From NCBI GenBank assembly GCA_947561585.1, contig CANNZV010000323.1, forward strand, positions 412,705-476,704: a stretch of 64,000 nucleotides of DNA. The letters run 5' to 3'. This document shows, in pieces, positions 47,503-60,424 of this stretch. A program made the translations under genes and the position numbers. The DNA comes from Caprella mutica (Eukaryota > Arthropoda > Malacostraca > Amphipoda > Caprellidae). Each line of letters starts with the position of its first letter. Position 1 is the stretch's first letter. The notes beneath the pieces are model-generated. The model made no database searches. It saw only the letters and a program-made list of their open reading frames with translations, and was not told the origin of the DNA.

Positions 47503-49113
47503 AAGTCCAGTACCCAGCACACAATAGCAATACCCAGCACACACTAGCAGTACCCAGCACACACTAGCAGCACCCAGCACACAATAGCAGTACCCAGCAC
47601 ACAATAGCAGTACCCAGCACACACTAGCAGTACCCAGCACACAATAGCAGTACCCAGCACACAATAGCAATACCCAGCACACAACAGCAGTACCCAGCAC
47701 ACAATAGCAGTACCCAGCACACAATAGCAGTACCCAGCAAACAATACCAGTACCCAGCACACAATAGCAATACCCAGCACACAATAGCAGTACCCAGCAC
47801 ACAATAGCGGTACCCAGCACACAATAGCAATACCCAGCACACAATAGCAATACCCAGCCCACAATAGCAGTACCCAGCACACAATAGCAGTACCCAGCAC
47901 ACAATAGCAATACCCAGCACACAATAACATTACCCAGCACACAATAGCAGTACCCAGCAAACAATACCAGTACCCAGCACAAAATAGCAGTACCCAGCAC
48001 TCAATAGCAATACCCAGCACACAACAGCAGTACCCAGCACACAATAGCAATACCTAGCACACAACAGCAGTACCCAGCACATAATAGCAATACCCAGCAC
48101 ACAATAACATTACCCAGCACACAATAGCAATACCCAGCACACAATAGCAATACCCAGCACATAATAGCAGTACCCAGCACACAATAGCAATACCCAGCAC
48201 ACAATAGCAGTACCCAGCACATAATAGCAGTACCCAGCACACAATAGCAGTACCCAGCACATAATAGCAGTACCCAGCACACAATAGCAATACCCAGCAC
48301 ACAATAGCAATGCCCAGCACACAATAGCAATACCCAGCACACAATAGCAGTACCCAGCACATAATAGCAGTACCCAGCACACAATAGCAATACCCAGCAC
48401 ACAATAGCAATACCCAGCACACAATAGCAATACCCAGCACACAATAGCAGTACCCAGCACACAATAGCAATACCCAGCACACAATAACATTACCCAGCAC
48501 ACAATAGCAATACCCAGCACACAATAACATTATCCAGCACACAATAGCAGTACCCAGCACACAATAGCAGTACCCAGCACATAATAGCAGTACCCAACAC
48601 ACAATAGCAGTACCCAGCACATAATAGCAGTACCCAGCACACAATAGCAGTACCTAGCACACAATAGCAGTACCCAGCACACAATAGCAGTACCCAGCAC
48701 ACAATAGCAATACCCAGCACACAATAGCAATACCCAGCACACAATAGCAGTACTCAGCACTCAATAGCAGTACCCAGCACACAATAGCAGTACCCAGCAC
48801 ACAATAGCAGTACCCAGCACACAATAGCAGTACCCAGCACACAATAGCAGTACCCAGCACACAATAGCAGTACCCAGCACACAATAGCAGTACCCAGCAC
48901 ACAATAGCAGTACCCAGCACACAATAGCAGTACCCAGCACACAATAGCAGTACCCAGCACACAATAGCAGTACCCAGCACACACTAGCAGTACCCAGCAC
49001 ACAATAGCAGTACCCAGCACACAATAGCAGTACCCAGCACACAATAGCAGTACCCAGCACACAATAGCAGTACCCAGCACACACTAGCAGTACCCAGCAC
49101 ACAATACCCAGCA
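47503..49113. repeat. 20-bp minisatellite, about 80 copies
   Basis: Unit TACCCAGCACACAATAGCAG. Variants GCAA, ACACT, CATAAT and AACAT are interspersed on the left; from about 48780 rightward the copies are nearly identical. The minus strand lacks stops in all three frames, producing overlapping Cys-rich open frames (GTAIVCWVLLLCAGYCYCVL) that are repeat artefacts. Confidence 0.97.
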
Positions 49114-49374
49114 CTCGCTTTTCTTTGTGCAAGCTAAGAGCATCTTCCGGTTGACAAGAAAAAGAAAGCCAAAGTTATCTCCCTTTACAATAAATATAAA
49201 ATACTATATCTGCAATAACAATATAGGAGATTCTTGTTTTTCAGTTAAAAATAGGTGCAGCAGATTGGAAGATCATCGGCAGGCCTGCCGGAAACCTGCA
49301 AATTCACTGCTATTGTTTTTGACTGTGTTATGGAGCTGTGAAATGTGAGAATGACAAAGGAAGAAAAATAACAA

Positions 49375-49745
49375 ATAAATGTGAACTGGGATAAAGATTA
49401 ATAATGGATAAATGTGAACTGGGATAAAGATTAATAATGGATAAATATGAACCGGGATAAATGAAAATGATTTGAGGAGAATTTAAAACCGGTCATTGTA
49501 AGAAAAAAGAAATAGGTACAATTATACATTAATCTGAAGATTGAGTAAATTTTATAAAATAAAATTAATTTAAATTTTAAATTTTAAAGGTGGAATCTTT
49601 ATATTATTACAAAGGGATAAAATATTAATACAAAGGGATAGAGTAATAATACACATTGTTTAAGTAATACTACAAAGGGCTAATGAAATAATACAAAGGG
49701 ATAGAGTAATAATACACGTGGTTTAAGTAATAATACAAAGGGCTA
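49375..49745. repeat. Short tandem repeats (33 bp x3; AATACAAAGGGATAG phrases)
   Basis: 49375-49472 repeats ATAAATGTGAACTGGGATAA plus AGATTAATAATGG. 49605-49745 repeats TAATACAAAGGG(A/C)TA units irregularly. Confidence 0.75.
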
Positions 49746-49864
49746 AATCCTTTTATAGCACTTACGTATCCTTCATCGAGTCGATTGTTCTATTTTTTGC
49801 AGTTCGGTTGCCTAACATGGCTTAGCTTTCAGCTTAAGATTTTACCTCTGGGGTGAAGAAAAAT

Positions 49865-50262
49865 ACAGTCATTTATAGGTATTGTTTGTACAGTTATTTA
49901 TAAGTATTGTTTGAAGTGTTATATGTATTGTTTAAAGTGTTATATGCATTGTTTGTACAGTCATTTATAAGTATTGTTTGAAGTGTTATATGTATTGTTT
50001 GTACAGTCATATATAGGTATTGTTTGAAGTGTTATATGTATTGTTTGTACAGTCATATATAGGTATTGTTTGAAGTGTTATATGTATTGTTTGTACAGTC
50101 ATATATAAAGGTATTGTTTGAAGTGTTATATGTATTGTTTGTACAGTCATATATAGGTATTGTTTGAAGTTTATATGTATTGTTTGTACAGTCACATATA
50201 GGTATTGTTTGCAGAGTTATAAGTTTGGTTTGTACAGTCATTTCTAAGTATTGTTTGCAGAG
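49865..50262. repeat. About 46-bp minisatellite
   Basis: Unit GTATTGTTTGAAGTGTTATAT then GTATTGTTTGTACAGTCATA; each unit is itself two half-units beginning GTATTGTTTG. About 8 copies including partial ones. Confidence 0.88.
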
Positions 50263-50269
50263 TTCACTG

Positions 50270-51780
50270 TAAATAGATTATAGAGTTCACTATAATTGGT
50301 AACAGATTAGAGTCAGACCTCTTGATGGGATACATTCCAATGTTTATTGGGACAACATTGCCAATATTGGGACAATTGTCCCGAGAATATCTGTCCCTGT
50401 AGCTGTCATGGATTCCAATTGAAATATTTAAATTATATATTTTATTTCTTATGTGATTGAAAATGTGGAAACGTACGATTACTTTTATGATTGGTTCTAG
50501 TTTTTTATAATTTGCAATTTCATTGATGCAATATTTTCTATCATTTATTTATATTGCCTTTACTTAATCGAAACAAATACTAAATTTATAATTCTTCTTA
50601 TATTTAATATAGCAAATAATAATTTGGATTATTTGCCTAAGCCTATCAGTCAAGTATGTTGAAGGGTTAGAGTCGACTAGTTAGGCCTAAAAATGTAATT
50701 GCTATTCATAGATAACACCGTATATATCCATTGAAAAGTGATGAGAACATTTACATGTAAAGGGTAGATAAATATTACGAGGTGTGAATTGATTACCTGT
50801 TGCAAATATCAATTGGTTATAATTAAAAAATACAATCACATATAGTCATTGGTGAGAAGAATTTTTACCCTGTGTTTCTATTTATTTATTAATCATAAAT
50901 GATTGCACGATTTGTGTTCAATCAGACGGAATTATTTTGTGCTATATAACATAGTTAAAAATCAGTTACTATATTTTGTTAAACAGATTGTACATGCCGA
51001 CGACAGACTTAAACTTAATATGTAATTATTTAATTGATAATTTGACACATTTTTGTCTAATGCGTTATGGATACATTTCTTATAATGTATTTTGAACGAA
51101 TATACTGACAACATTTATACTATTTTCTTTTGCTTCCTAAAATTTCATAGCAGAAAAATTTGACCTGATTGAGCAAAATAAATTTCATTTTTAAAATCAG
51201 TACGCAGAATACATTCAGACCCAGCCCATTGTTATTTAAATAAATTATAACAACAATAAGTGGAAATGATTCAGAATACTATCTATTTTAGTAATAAATG
51301 ATAATTTTTAATTAATACATAATTTTCATATATAAATAATATAAGTTAAATGTAAACGGTTTAAAATTGGCAATAAATTTATACATATATAATATGTATT
51401 GCTGTAAGATAATTTTTTTTCAATTTTCTTAAAATATTTATATTATTCTTTCACTAAAAGTTGTATTGATTTTTTTAACAATTTAAGTTAAGCAGTTACC
51501 AATTAATTACTTATCCATTGTATATTTCTTCAGACGGTATCACTTTAATGAGTTACTTTAAATAACAAAGAGATCAGCCTCTTGATTGCTCTTCATACCT
51601 TCTAAAAAATTTACCTGAGGTGTTACGTTACCTTCTTACCTGTCTTAATTAACTTGTGTTACGTCAGCAACTCCATTATTTTTCTCATTTGCAATTAGTA
51701 TACCTGGAAGGAACATTTTCAGGATAAATAACAGAGTTCCAGGTGATGCAATATAGTGATGATAGAAGTAATACAGGTAG
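50270..51780. other. AT-rich intergenic stretch
   Basis: A right-half foldback relic (GTCATGGATTCCAATTG to GAAAATGTGGAAACGT) is at about 50405-50480. Nothing else recognised. Confidence 0.35.
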
Positions 51781-51790
51781 CAAAGATTGT

Positions 51791-52240
51791 TGGGTAACAG
51801 GTTGTCCCAATTTTGGTAATGTTGTCCTTCTTTCAATGATGTTGTCCAAATATTAGTAATTTAGAAACGTCCCATTATTCGTGATCTTGTCCAAATTTTG
51901 GTAATGTTGTCCCAATTTTGGTAATGTTGTCCCAATTTTGGTAATGTTGTCCCAATTTTGGTAATGTTGTCCCAATTTTGGTAATGTTGTCACAATTTTG
52001 GTAATGTTGTCCCAATTTTGGTAATGTTGTCCCAATTTTGGCAATGTTGTCCTAGTTTTGATAATGTTGTCCTAGTTTTGATAATGTTGTCCTAGTTTTG
52101 ATAATGTTGTCCTAGTTTTGATAATGTTGTCCCAATTTTGGTAATGTTGTCCCAATTTTGGTAATGTTGTCCCAATTTTGGTTATGGTGTCCCAATTTTG
52201 GTAATGTTGTCCCAATATTGAAAATGTTGTCCCGATGTTG
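51791..52240. repeat. 20-bp minisatellite, about 22 copies
   Basis: Unit AATGTTGTCCCAATTTTGGT. A sub-block of four CCTAGTTTTGAT variants (52050-52125) is flanked by the main type. Unrelated to the 20-bp unit at 47503. Confidence 0.95.
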
Positions 52241-52259
52241 TTGTCATGAAATATCATAT

Positions 52260-53790
52260 CTTCACGCCTCACCGCTAGATGGCACTGATGTGTAATAATT
52301 TGCGCCTTGGCTTGACTTTAACTTGTCTTGAATTGCTTCGATTGGTATTGACTTGCTTCGATTTGCTCTGATTTGCCATCAATCGGAATCAGAGTCAAAT
52401 GAGTGAATGTATTTGGGGAATCGAAATGAAGCCATTTGGCGACCATTTAATAGTTATACCATTTTATTGAGTATAGCAAATGTGATATAAATTATCAGAG
52501 AAATAAGTGTTAATTCAAGAGGTTATGAAGGAATTACAAAATTATTCTAGCGTATTTTTTCTGATCAACCAACAATTTTTTAATACTATATTTAAGAATT
52601 TTTTATTCACACATATACAATTAACTATTAATTCTAATATCTATTTATTAATTTAAAATAACTACATATTGCAATAACTGACGTATGACTTTTCTGGTGG
52701 TTAAAACTAATACCCTGCACCTGACAGGTTCGAACCACCAGATCTGCTGGTAGTGATAAAACCTTCCACTTTACCCTGATTTAGAGCTAACTATTTTAGT
52801 GACTGTGACATCATTGGAACAAATGGTTATATTATTGTCTCTTGTTCTGCTCAGTACAATCACTTAAAAAATATAAAAACATGTGATTTATTTTACTGTG
52901 AAATGTGTATCGATACCTTCTGAATAGGTAAAATAGTGTAAGTTATGAGTTATGAGACAGTTCCACATTTTCGATCATGTAAGATATATAATTTTATGTT
53001 TTAACTGGTTATTTTAATTGGTATAAATAAATAAAAAAATCAATAAATAGATATTTATTAAAAATATATGAAACAGAACAATTTAATATAACGGGTATAC
53101 ATAGAAAAATATAAGAATCAGTTATAGTGACTGCATAGCTTGTATAGTTCTAGTTCTAGTACCCCAATTCAATCTTCTATAGCCCCACCCTAACTTCCTT
53201 TTTGAGTTGCTAATAAAATTGACGATGAATGAAATATAATATACGTATAAAGCATACCTAACAATACGGCACAAAAATAACGATACAAATAATCTATCTA
53301 TAATGTCTATTTATCATGGGAAATACATCTCAATAAATACCATTCATCTTTGTATGAGAACAAATTCCTATTTTTATAGCTCATTTTACTAGTAAGGTAT
53401 AACAGTTTCATCACCTTCAAAATCTATAACAGTATTCTTTGTAATAAATACTGCAATTGAATTGTCGGACAATGATTATAGTATTTGATGTATAGTGAAT
53501 AGTCAACAGTGATATATAGCATATAGTGTTATAGTGCATATGTATAATGCTATAGTCTATAGTTTAATATTATATAGTGTTACATTATATAGTGTTATAA
53601 TGCATATAGTACTCTATATTGTTGTTGCTATAGTGTATACCGGAGAACTTTTCTAGAAATGCATGTGCATTCATCTTATCACACAAACGATTTATTAAAT
53701 TCTAAAGATTGGGGAGGATAGTTAAAATGATTCTCATTAATTATTAAGTTTTTCCATTGATGTTGAACGTTAGGATAAACAGTTTTGTAA
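52260..53790. other. Intergenic; left-half MITE relic, no gene
   Basis: 52935-53000 matches the left arm of the foldback family (CAGTTCCACATTTTCGATCA). 52325-52375 repeats GACTTGCTTCGATT-like words. 53180 carries one TATAGCCCCACCCTAACTT motif. 53500-53640 repeats TATAGTGTTATA words. Confidence 0.4.
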
Positions 53791-53802
53791 GAAATTCTTT
53801 CG

Positions 53803-54645
53803 GTACTTACTGCGAGTCCGGGGGTACTTACTGTGTCCCTATATTGCTAACAGTTTCTTGATTGGGGTACTTACTGTGTCCCTATATTGCTAACAGTGTC
53901 CTCATTGGGGTACTTACTGTGTCCCTATTGCTAACAGTGTCCTCATTGGAGTACTTACTGTGTCCCTATATTGCTAACAGTGTCCTCATTGGGGTACTTA
54001 CTGTGTCCCTATATTCCTAACAGTGTCCTCATTGGGGTACTCTGTATCCCCCTATATTGTTGCCAGTGTCCTCATTGGGGTACTTACTGTGTCCCTATAT
54101 TGCTAACAGTGTCCTGATTGGGCACTTTCCGTGTCCCTATATTGCTAACAGTGTCCTCATTGGGGTACTTACTGTATCCCTATATTGCTAACAGTATCCT
54201 CATTGGGGTACTTACTGTGTCCCTATATTGCTAACAGTGTCCTCATTGGGGTACTTACTGTGTCCCTATATTGCTAACAGTGTCCTCATTGGGGTACTCT
54301 GTATCCCCCCTATATTGTTGCCAGTGTCCTCATTGGGGTACTTACTGTGTCCCTATATTGCTAACAGTGTCCTGATTGGGCACTTACCGTGTCCCTATAT
54401 TGCTAACAGTGTCCTCATTGGGGTACTTACTGTATCCCTATATTGCTAACAGTATCCTCATTGGGGTACTTACTGTGTCCCTATATTGCTAACAGTGTCC
54501 TCATTGGGGTACTTACTGTATCCCTATATTGCTAACAGTATCCTCATTGGGGTACTTACTGTGTCCCTATATTGCTAACAGTATCCTCATTGGGATACTT
54601 AATGTGTCCCTATATTGCTAACAGTGTCCTCATTGGGGGATTTCG
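53803..54645. repeat. 43-bp minisatellite, about 19 copies, with a higher-order block
   Basis: Unit CCTCATTGGGGTACTTACTG plus TGTCCCTATATTGCTAACAG and TGT. A block containing CTGTATCCCCCTATATTGTTGCC followed by a TTGGGCACTT unit occurs twice (54040 and 54298), showing multi-unit duplication. Confidence 0.95.
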
Positions 54646-54649
54646 GGTA

Positions 54650-56750
54650 TTTATAACTTGGACACAACTTAACGATCATAATTCACATTTTATATATGTT
54701 CATGTACAACCTATACCAAGAACATTGAACACTATTCGCCACAGTCATTATTATAGCTAATACATTCAATACATTCCGTGTCCATATGTCCCGAAGATAG
54801 GAATTAGTCACGAAATGAGAGGCTCACCATTGATAGGTAATAGGATTACACGCTATATGGATACGTGCCAGATGTTACCATATCGTAACATTATACTAAA
54901 TTATTACGCACAAAAGGTGTACCTAAATGTGAATTGATAAAAGTCATATCATGGTAAGCAATTTTTTGTCTGTTTATAAAACGTGAGGGGTTATATAAAT
55001 AAAAAAATAAAACATTTACAACTGAATTAATACTGGTAATTAAATTAATAGTTAATTCTTTATTTTATACACTTGACCATGCATAGTTGAAATCTATTTC
55101 ACAAATTCTTTCATGGAAAATAATTATGACTTCAATAACAAAATCGTCACTAATAATCATAAAGTAAAAATATTCATATTTTTATTAAAATTAACATCTA
55201 GTTCAAATTTGAATTTGATCGTTTTCTACTTTATTTACACGTTCTATTAATTAACTAATCATACTAATATATTACTACAAATATTTGATGTCAACTCCAA
55301 GACTGACCAGAGAATCAGCTGGTAAATCTATTCATCCATTAATAACAAACAAGAAACACAATGAATGTTTTCTCCATTCGATAATAGACTGAAAATCCAG
55401 TTATTTTGAATCACCAACTCAATTATATTGACTGTGGATGGGGTAAATTCCGATAAATGGACCAGTTTCCCATATTCAATCAGAATAAGAAAAAACGATA
55501 TATTACACCATTTTAACTAGTTATATTTATTGGTACCAAGAACTAGTTGAACTAAATAGTTTTTCTTTTATGAATGGATCCGGTCGATAACTCGGAACTT
55601 ACCCCCTAGGTTTAATCCCTTCAAAATGTTCATTGAAATCATCCCGTCAGTGTTTTTCCGGTCACATTATATCTACAGTTCCTATTCGGATGTTTCGGAT
55701 TAGAAATGAGAGGTTTTCGCGCACAAAAGCCATCATTGTCACTAGACTGACTGGGCTCTCGTAAACAAGGGTTGTGATGATTATAACTGCGACATTATAG
55801 TTGATATATAGTATCGCGATAAGTTTCCTTTGCTTATTTCCAGGAAGCGAACTCTTCTTTAAATTTGTAAAATATTTTTTTGTGAATTTTATTTTATTTT
55901 TCCATTGAGATTATCAAAATATTAAGTATCTTAAATATTGCGTCATAATTGATAAAATGAAATTGAGTTCCCCGAAATAATCAATATTTATCCAAACAAT
56001 CATCAAAAATCTTTATTTAAATAATGTAAATAGTGAGTACATTTAATATCTATCAGCTTTTTAGCATGTGCATTTTACAACGAAACCTATTTACTAATTT
56101 CATTCAACCACTTGATCACGTAAACTTGAAAAAATGTTTCATAAGTTATATTATCATATTTTTCTTACCCCCACTGTGTATACCAGTTTCCAATTGTTAC
56201 TATCCACCACTTAAGATCTATATTTAGATCTTTGATTGTAGTTATAGTGACGTGAAGGGCAGCTGCAGTTACGAAATAAATGCCTCTTGATGAACCATTT
56301 TCTGTTTGTGTTTGTACTACTGCCTATTGTGAGCGAATGAAAAGGAAATTCTACTGCTCGGAAAACAGGATTAAAGTTACAGCATGGGAGGACTTAAATG
56401 GATTTCATGCATGGGACAGACTGCATACGATATACTGTACACGGTTGAGCCCCATTTCATATCGATTCATATTCAGAAAAATCATATATTTATATCAATA
56501 TGATTCAGTTTAATTTCATATGAGTAATCAATTCAAGTATCGACGATTTTTATTTCACCAATAATATTATACAGAATATGGCAGAGTTCAAATTTTTTGA
56601 ACATTTTCGAAAAATGATTCGAAATATATGTATACATGTATATTCATTTTTAATCTTTAATTGTTTTTAATGGAAAGATATTGTTTTTTTATTTAAAAAA
56701 ATTGCTGTATTAGGTTTTGAATAAGATATTAAATTTTTTTCTCTTCTTTC
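54650..56750 (+). other. Upstream flank of the LRR gene
   Basis: A full foldback MITE lies at about 55440-55606 (GGGTAAATTCC to GGAACTTACCCC). The rest, probably intron of the LRR gene, ends in a pyrimidine-rich tract and CTTTCCAG at 56746-56753. The 77-codon frame at 56280-56513 has no recognised domain. Confidence 0.5.
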
Positions 56751-56753
56751 CAG

Positions 56754-58901
56754 ATGACATCAACATCACTCCTCCTTCGGGGAATTCTGTTCCTTCTGCT
56801 TATCCACCGTGCACACCTAGCAGGTCATGGGTCTTGTCCGAGTCTTTGCTCTTGCGGTTTGGACGGCAAGGGGAGACGTGAAGTAATTTGCGACTCTGGA
56901 GGCATGAGAGACCCCCTCCCGGTGATGCAGATGCCAAGTGATACAGAAGTTCTGATCGTTGGAGCTCCTGAAGGCATTCATAACAAACTGACATTAGGTC
57001 CTCTCTTCAAGAGATTCAAGAAACTTGAGATGATCACCATATCCAGATCACAGGTTCCAGCTATTGGCGATCACTCCTTTTGGGGATTGAGATTTTTGCA
57101 TACATTAAATATATCTCGAAATATGATAACATCGTTGGTAACAGCTAATTTCAGAGGGCCAGAAGGGTTGAATACCTTGGATATAAGTCACAATTTAATT
57201 GAATCAATGCCTTCAGCCGTGTTTCGGTATGCCAAGCAGCTTCGATCTCTAAATCTGGCTCATAATCGTATACCTGAATTGGTAACGAGAGTTTTCTTTG
57301 ATTTACAGCATTTATCATCTCTAGATTTGAGTTACAACCCCTTGGGTAACTTACCAGGAATGGTCTTTTCTGATGTTCCTAACTTAAAAGAATTGAAATG
57401 CATATCATGTGGTCTCATGACGGTTAACGATGACTTGTTCACAGCTCTTCCTAACCTGGAAATATTGAACTTGAGCGGTAACCGTCTAACTTCAATTCCC
57501 CCTATCATGTACTGTAAACATATAAACTCATTGATATTAGATGGAAATTTACTTTCTGTTGTAACAAACAATGTTTTCAATGGGCTTCCCATTTACGGCT
57601 TATCACTGGCACATAACAGAATCAAATACATCCATCCACAAGCTTTCAAGAATATCACAAGCCTCAGAGTGCTTGACATATCTTACAACAGACTTGGATT
57701 ATTTGATGTGGAACCGGTAGCTTCTGTCAAATCTGGATCTCTGTTGAACGCTGACATTGAGATAGGTAACGTCATGAATGATAATGAAATTGAGGTCATT
57801 TCGAAACCGTACACAGGATCCCTCGAATTCATAGTTACTGTGGCTTCATACTTGAAACGACTCACATTGTCAGGAAACTTTCTTCAACTAACCGATGTCC
57901 AACCCATCATGAATTTGTTGAGACAAGTGCGATTTCTGGGATTAGGAGAAATTGGCTTGACGAATATTCCAAACGAATTCCTATCTCACTCCAGACATCT
58001 AAGGGTTCTGAACATGTCAGGTAATTCAATATCTAAATTCCCTAATTACCTTTTATACTCAACACCTCACCTTCATAGTTTGTACTTGGATCACAACAAT
58101 CTAAGAGGACTAGATAATGATCTAGTGAAGGCATTCAAAGCTATGAGATCCTTACAAACCATACGGTTAGAAGGGAATCCTTGGCAGTGCGATAAATGTC
58201 AAGTTTCCACCATGATCTCTTGGCTTCAGGAAGAATCTCAACAGTCGCACAGCAGTGAGAGATGTCGCTCTGCTGCAGGATCTCACTTATGCCTAAAATG
58301 TGCCGGTCCCTCTCCCATGTCCGGGTTAGAATTGGTTTTATTGAGAGAAGAAGAGTTACCTGATTGCGGAATGTCCGATTCTTCAGTGTGGCCTGCATGG
58401 CTAGGTAGAGGATCAATGTCTCGTCGTCATCATCCCAAAGTTATGGGAGTTGGATCAGGGAAGAATTTGAGTGATCATGAAAGAATTGTATCAGAAGCTG
58501 GAGTATTCACGTTCTTCAAAGAGCATTTCGCCCTCTTAGTTGGTGTTGCTTGTGGTTTAGTACTCGCGTTGTTGGTTGTTGTTATGGTTGCAATAATCAT
58601 TGCAAAGCGTCATTCAGCGCTATATTACACTACAGAGGAAGAAATGGAAAGAAAGGAGAAATTAGTTGGAAGGAACAACAACGATAGTCCAGTTTCAAGA
58701 ACAACGCAAACGACCAATTCGAATTCTCCGTCCAAGACCACTTCATATCAGCCAATGGCCATCAGTAGAGTACATGCTAGGACTCCAATCACTGCCACCA
58801 ACTTCAGAACAGCTACCATTCACAGAAGTGCTTCCAAACCTATTTCAACCATTGGTGAAGTTACAATTATTCGACCTGCAGCTTCGACCTCTTCGCATTG
58901 A
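56754..58901 (+). CDS. Type I transmembrane leucine-rich-repeat protein, 715 aa
   Basis: The ATG follows the splice acceptor CTTTCCAG directly, and the whole coding sequence is one exon. Layout: hydrophobic signal peptide 1-23; Cys-rich LRRNT (C28, C32, C34, C46); about a dozen LxxLxLSxNxL repeats over residues 75-475, with a non-repeat insert near 325-365 separating about nine from the last four; LRRCT beginning GNPWQCDKC near 470 and closing at a Cys near 544; a stalk; a transmembrane helix at 592-617 (FALLVGVACGLVLALLVVVM...); and a cytoplasmic tail of about 98 residues rich in Ser/Thr/Asn. No Ig or TIR domain, so it is neither kekkon-like nor Toll. Such proteins act as cell-surface adhesion or receptor molecules. 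Windpipe and the Lapsyn/Lrt-type LRR proteins are possible relatives, but I cannot name an orthologue. Confidence 0.9.
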   Translation: MTSTSLLLRGILFLLLIHRAHLAGHGSCPSLCSCGLDGKGRREVICDSGGMRDPLPVMQMPSDTEVLIVGAPEGIHNKLTLGPLFKRFKKLEMITISRSQVPAIGDHSFWGLRFLHTLNISRNMITSLVTANFRGPEGLNTLDISHNLIESMPSAVFRYAKQLRSLNLAHNRIPELVTRVFFDLQHLSSLDLSYNPLGNLPGMVFSDVPNLKELKCISCGLMTVNDDLFTALPNLEILNLSGNRLTSIPPIMYCKHINSLILDGNLLSVVTNNVFNGLPIYGLSLAHNRIKYIHPQAFKNITSLRVLDISYNRLGLFDVEPVASVKSGSLLNADIEIGNVMNDNEIEVISKPYTGSLEFIVTVASYLKRLTLSGNFLQLTDVQPIMNLLRQVRFLGLGEIGLTNIPNEFLSHSRHLRVLNMSGNSISKFPNYLLYSTPHLHSLYLDHNNLRGLDNDLVKAFKAMRSLQTIRLEGNPWQCDKCQVSTMISWLQEESQQSHSSERCRSAAGSHLCLKCAGPSPMSGLELVLLREEELPDCGMSDSSVWPAWLGRGSMSRRHHPKVMGVGSGKNLSDHERIVSEAGVFTFFKEHFALLVGVACGLVLALLVVVMVAIIIAKRHSALYYTTEEEMERKEKLVGRNNNDSPVSRTTQTTNSNSPSKTTSYQPMAISRVHARTPITATNFRTATIHRSASKPISTIGEVTIIRPAASTSSH

Positions 58902-58904
58902 GTT

Positions 58905-59880
58905 GATTTTGGTGCTTTATAGACAATGAGACAGAGTGACACATGTTGAATATTTTTAGTAGTTCTAACTAGTTTTATGAGAAAAGCGGAAATGATTGAT
59001 ATGAATGGATTAAATTGTTTGTTTCTTTGTTCAAATCACAGATAGCAATTTATGGTGGGGCCATAGAAGATTAAGTTGTGACTCCTCATAAACCTTGGTG
59101 GCCCACTTTTATTTTCATCTTTGGAAAGCTAATAAAGGTTGAGTCTTCTGCTGAAATTTCCTCTAAGAGTGAAAATTATTGATCAACAAAATTCAATGTT
59201 GCAGACAAAGTTGTTTCAAAGTGGTTATTGTTACAAATCAGCAATAAAAATTTACTAAAGTTGCTGTTAGGAAGATAATCAATCATAAAATTCGCTCAAT
59301 AGTTTCTAAAACGGAATATCTCAAAAATGTTTCTTTTTCATTGAACTGTTTTTAATTCCAGTTATCTGTTAAAATTGTTCGTAAGTATATATATACTTTT
59401 ATTAGGTCAAAAAGTAATAAATTCGTATTTTCTGAATACGATTGTATAATGATGTTTTTGAATTAATGAGCGATATACAAGAATGGAAAGTTTGAGATGT
59501 TGGTAGCTAAGAATGTTTCGTTGGTGAAATAAAAGGCCAATTAGTCATTTAGGAAAAAGACAATATGATCAAATGAAAGTTAAAATATCTTCCAATTTGA
59601 GGTTAATTTTTTTCTGTAAATAAGTTGATTCAAAATCTTTGAGATATTTGTAAATATAGATGTAAACAACTGTTTTGAATTGGTTTGGTCGATCTGTTTG
59701 TATATAGCATTTTGTACATGTATATATAGTATATTCTTGACTAATACTCTAGACGTCTAAATATGTTCCGATAATCATGTAAATAATAATTCTGATAATC
59801 ATGTATATAACATTTAGTCATAGTAGTCAGGGTAATGTTAATTTTATATTAAATAACTTAAACGATTAAAAAGGTTGGTT
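58905..59880 (+). other. 3' flank / probable 3' UTR of the LRR gene
   Basis: AATAAA occurs at 59243-59248 and 59528-59533. One ATGGTGGGGCCATAGAAGAT motif lies at 59053. No other gene. Confidence 0.45.
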
Positions 59881-59947
59881 AATTTTTATTAAATTCATTG
59901 AATAAGGATTATATTATATTTTACCTGTGTGTAATAATATTCAAGAG

Positions 59948-60020
59948 ACCTGGGAAAAGGAGAATTTATTCCTGGGATATTTCTTTAATATTCCAGGTGC
60001 AAATTTTTTTTTGCCTGGGG
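59948..60020. mobile_element. Small CCTGGGATAT foldback element, copy 1
   Basis: ACCTGGG...TTATTCCTGGGATATT faces AATATTCCAGGTGCA...TTGCCTGGGG. Related to the neater hairpin at 60331-60395. Confidence 0.45.
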
Positions 60021-60034
60021 AGGTGTTTGGTAGA

Positions 60035-60209
60035 GGGTAAGTTCCAAGTTATCGGACAGTTTCTCATTTTCGATCATATAAGAAAAAATATATATTCTAA
60101 TATTTGAACTTGTTATTTTAATTAATAGCTATAGTTAATTAATGATTTTTTATATATTTTTCTTACATCATCGAAAATGTGCAACTGTTTGATTATTTGG
60201 AATTAACCC
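60035..60209. mobile_element. GGGTAAGTT foldback MITE, 175 bp
   Basis: GGGTAAGTTCCAAGTTATCG with CAGTTTCTCATTTTCGATCA on the left; TCGAAAATGTGCAACTGTTT and GGAATTAACCC on the right. TA follows the right end. Confidence 0.75.
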
Positions 60210-60330
60210 TAATAAATTGATTATTATGTATTATAACTATTTAGTTATGTTCAAAAGTTAATTATAATTACTTATATGTTTCCTTGAATTTTTTAAAATT
60301 TTTACCAGAAATATTTTTGAATGTTACCCA

Positions 60331-60395
60331 GGCAAGAAGTTTTTAATCCTGGGATATTCCCTTAATATCCCAGGAATAAATACTTCTTGCCTGGT
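60331..60395. mobile_element. Small CCAGGCAAGAAGT hairpin element
   Basis: CCAGGCAAGAAGT at the left is complemented by ACTTCTTGCCTGG at the right, with ATCCTGGGATATTCCCTTAA near the centre. Almost fully self-complementary. Confidence 0.6.
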
Positions 60396-60424
60396 TTAGG
60401 TACTTGAATAAATTAGTACGGTGA

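Noticed and set aside
47500..49132. Nine overlapping Cys-rich frames (up to 196 codons)
   Set aside because: Stop-free by-product of the 20-bp tandem repeat in three frames; no start context, splice signal or domain.
52700..52745. tRNA-like GGTTCGAACC
   Set aside because: On either strand the five bases each side of the putative T-loop do not pair, and no acceptor or anticodon arms can be drawn.
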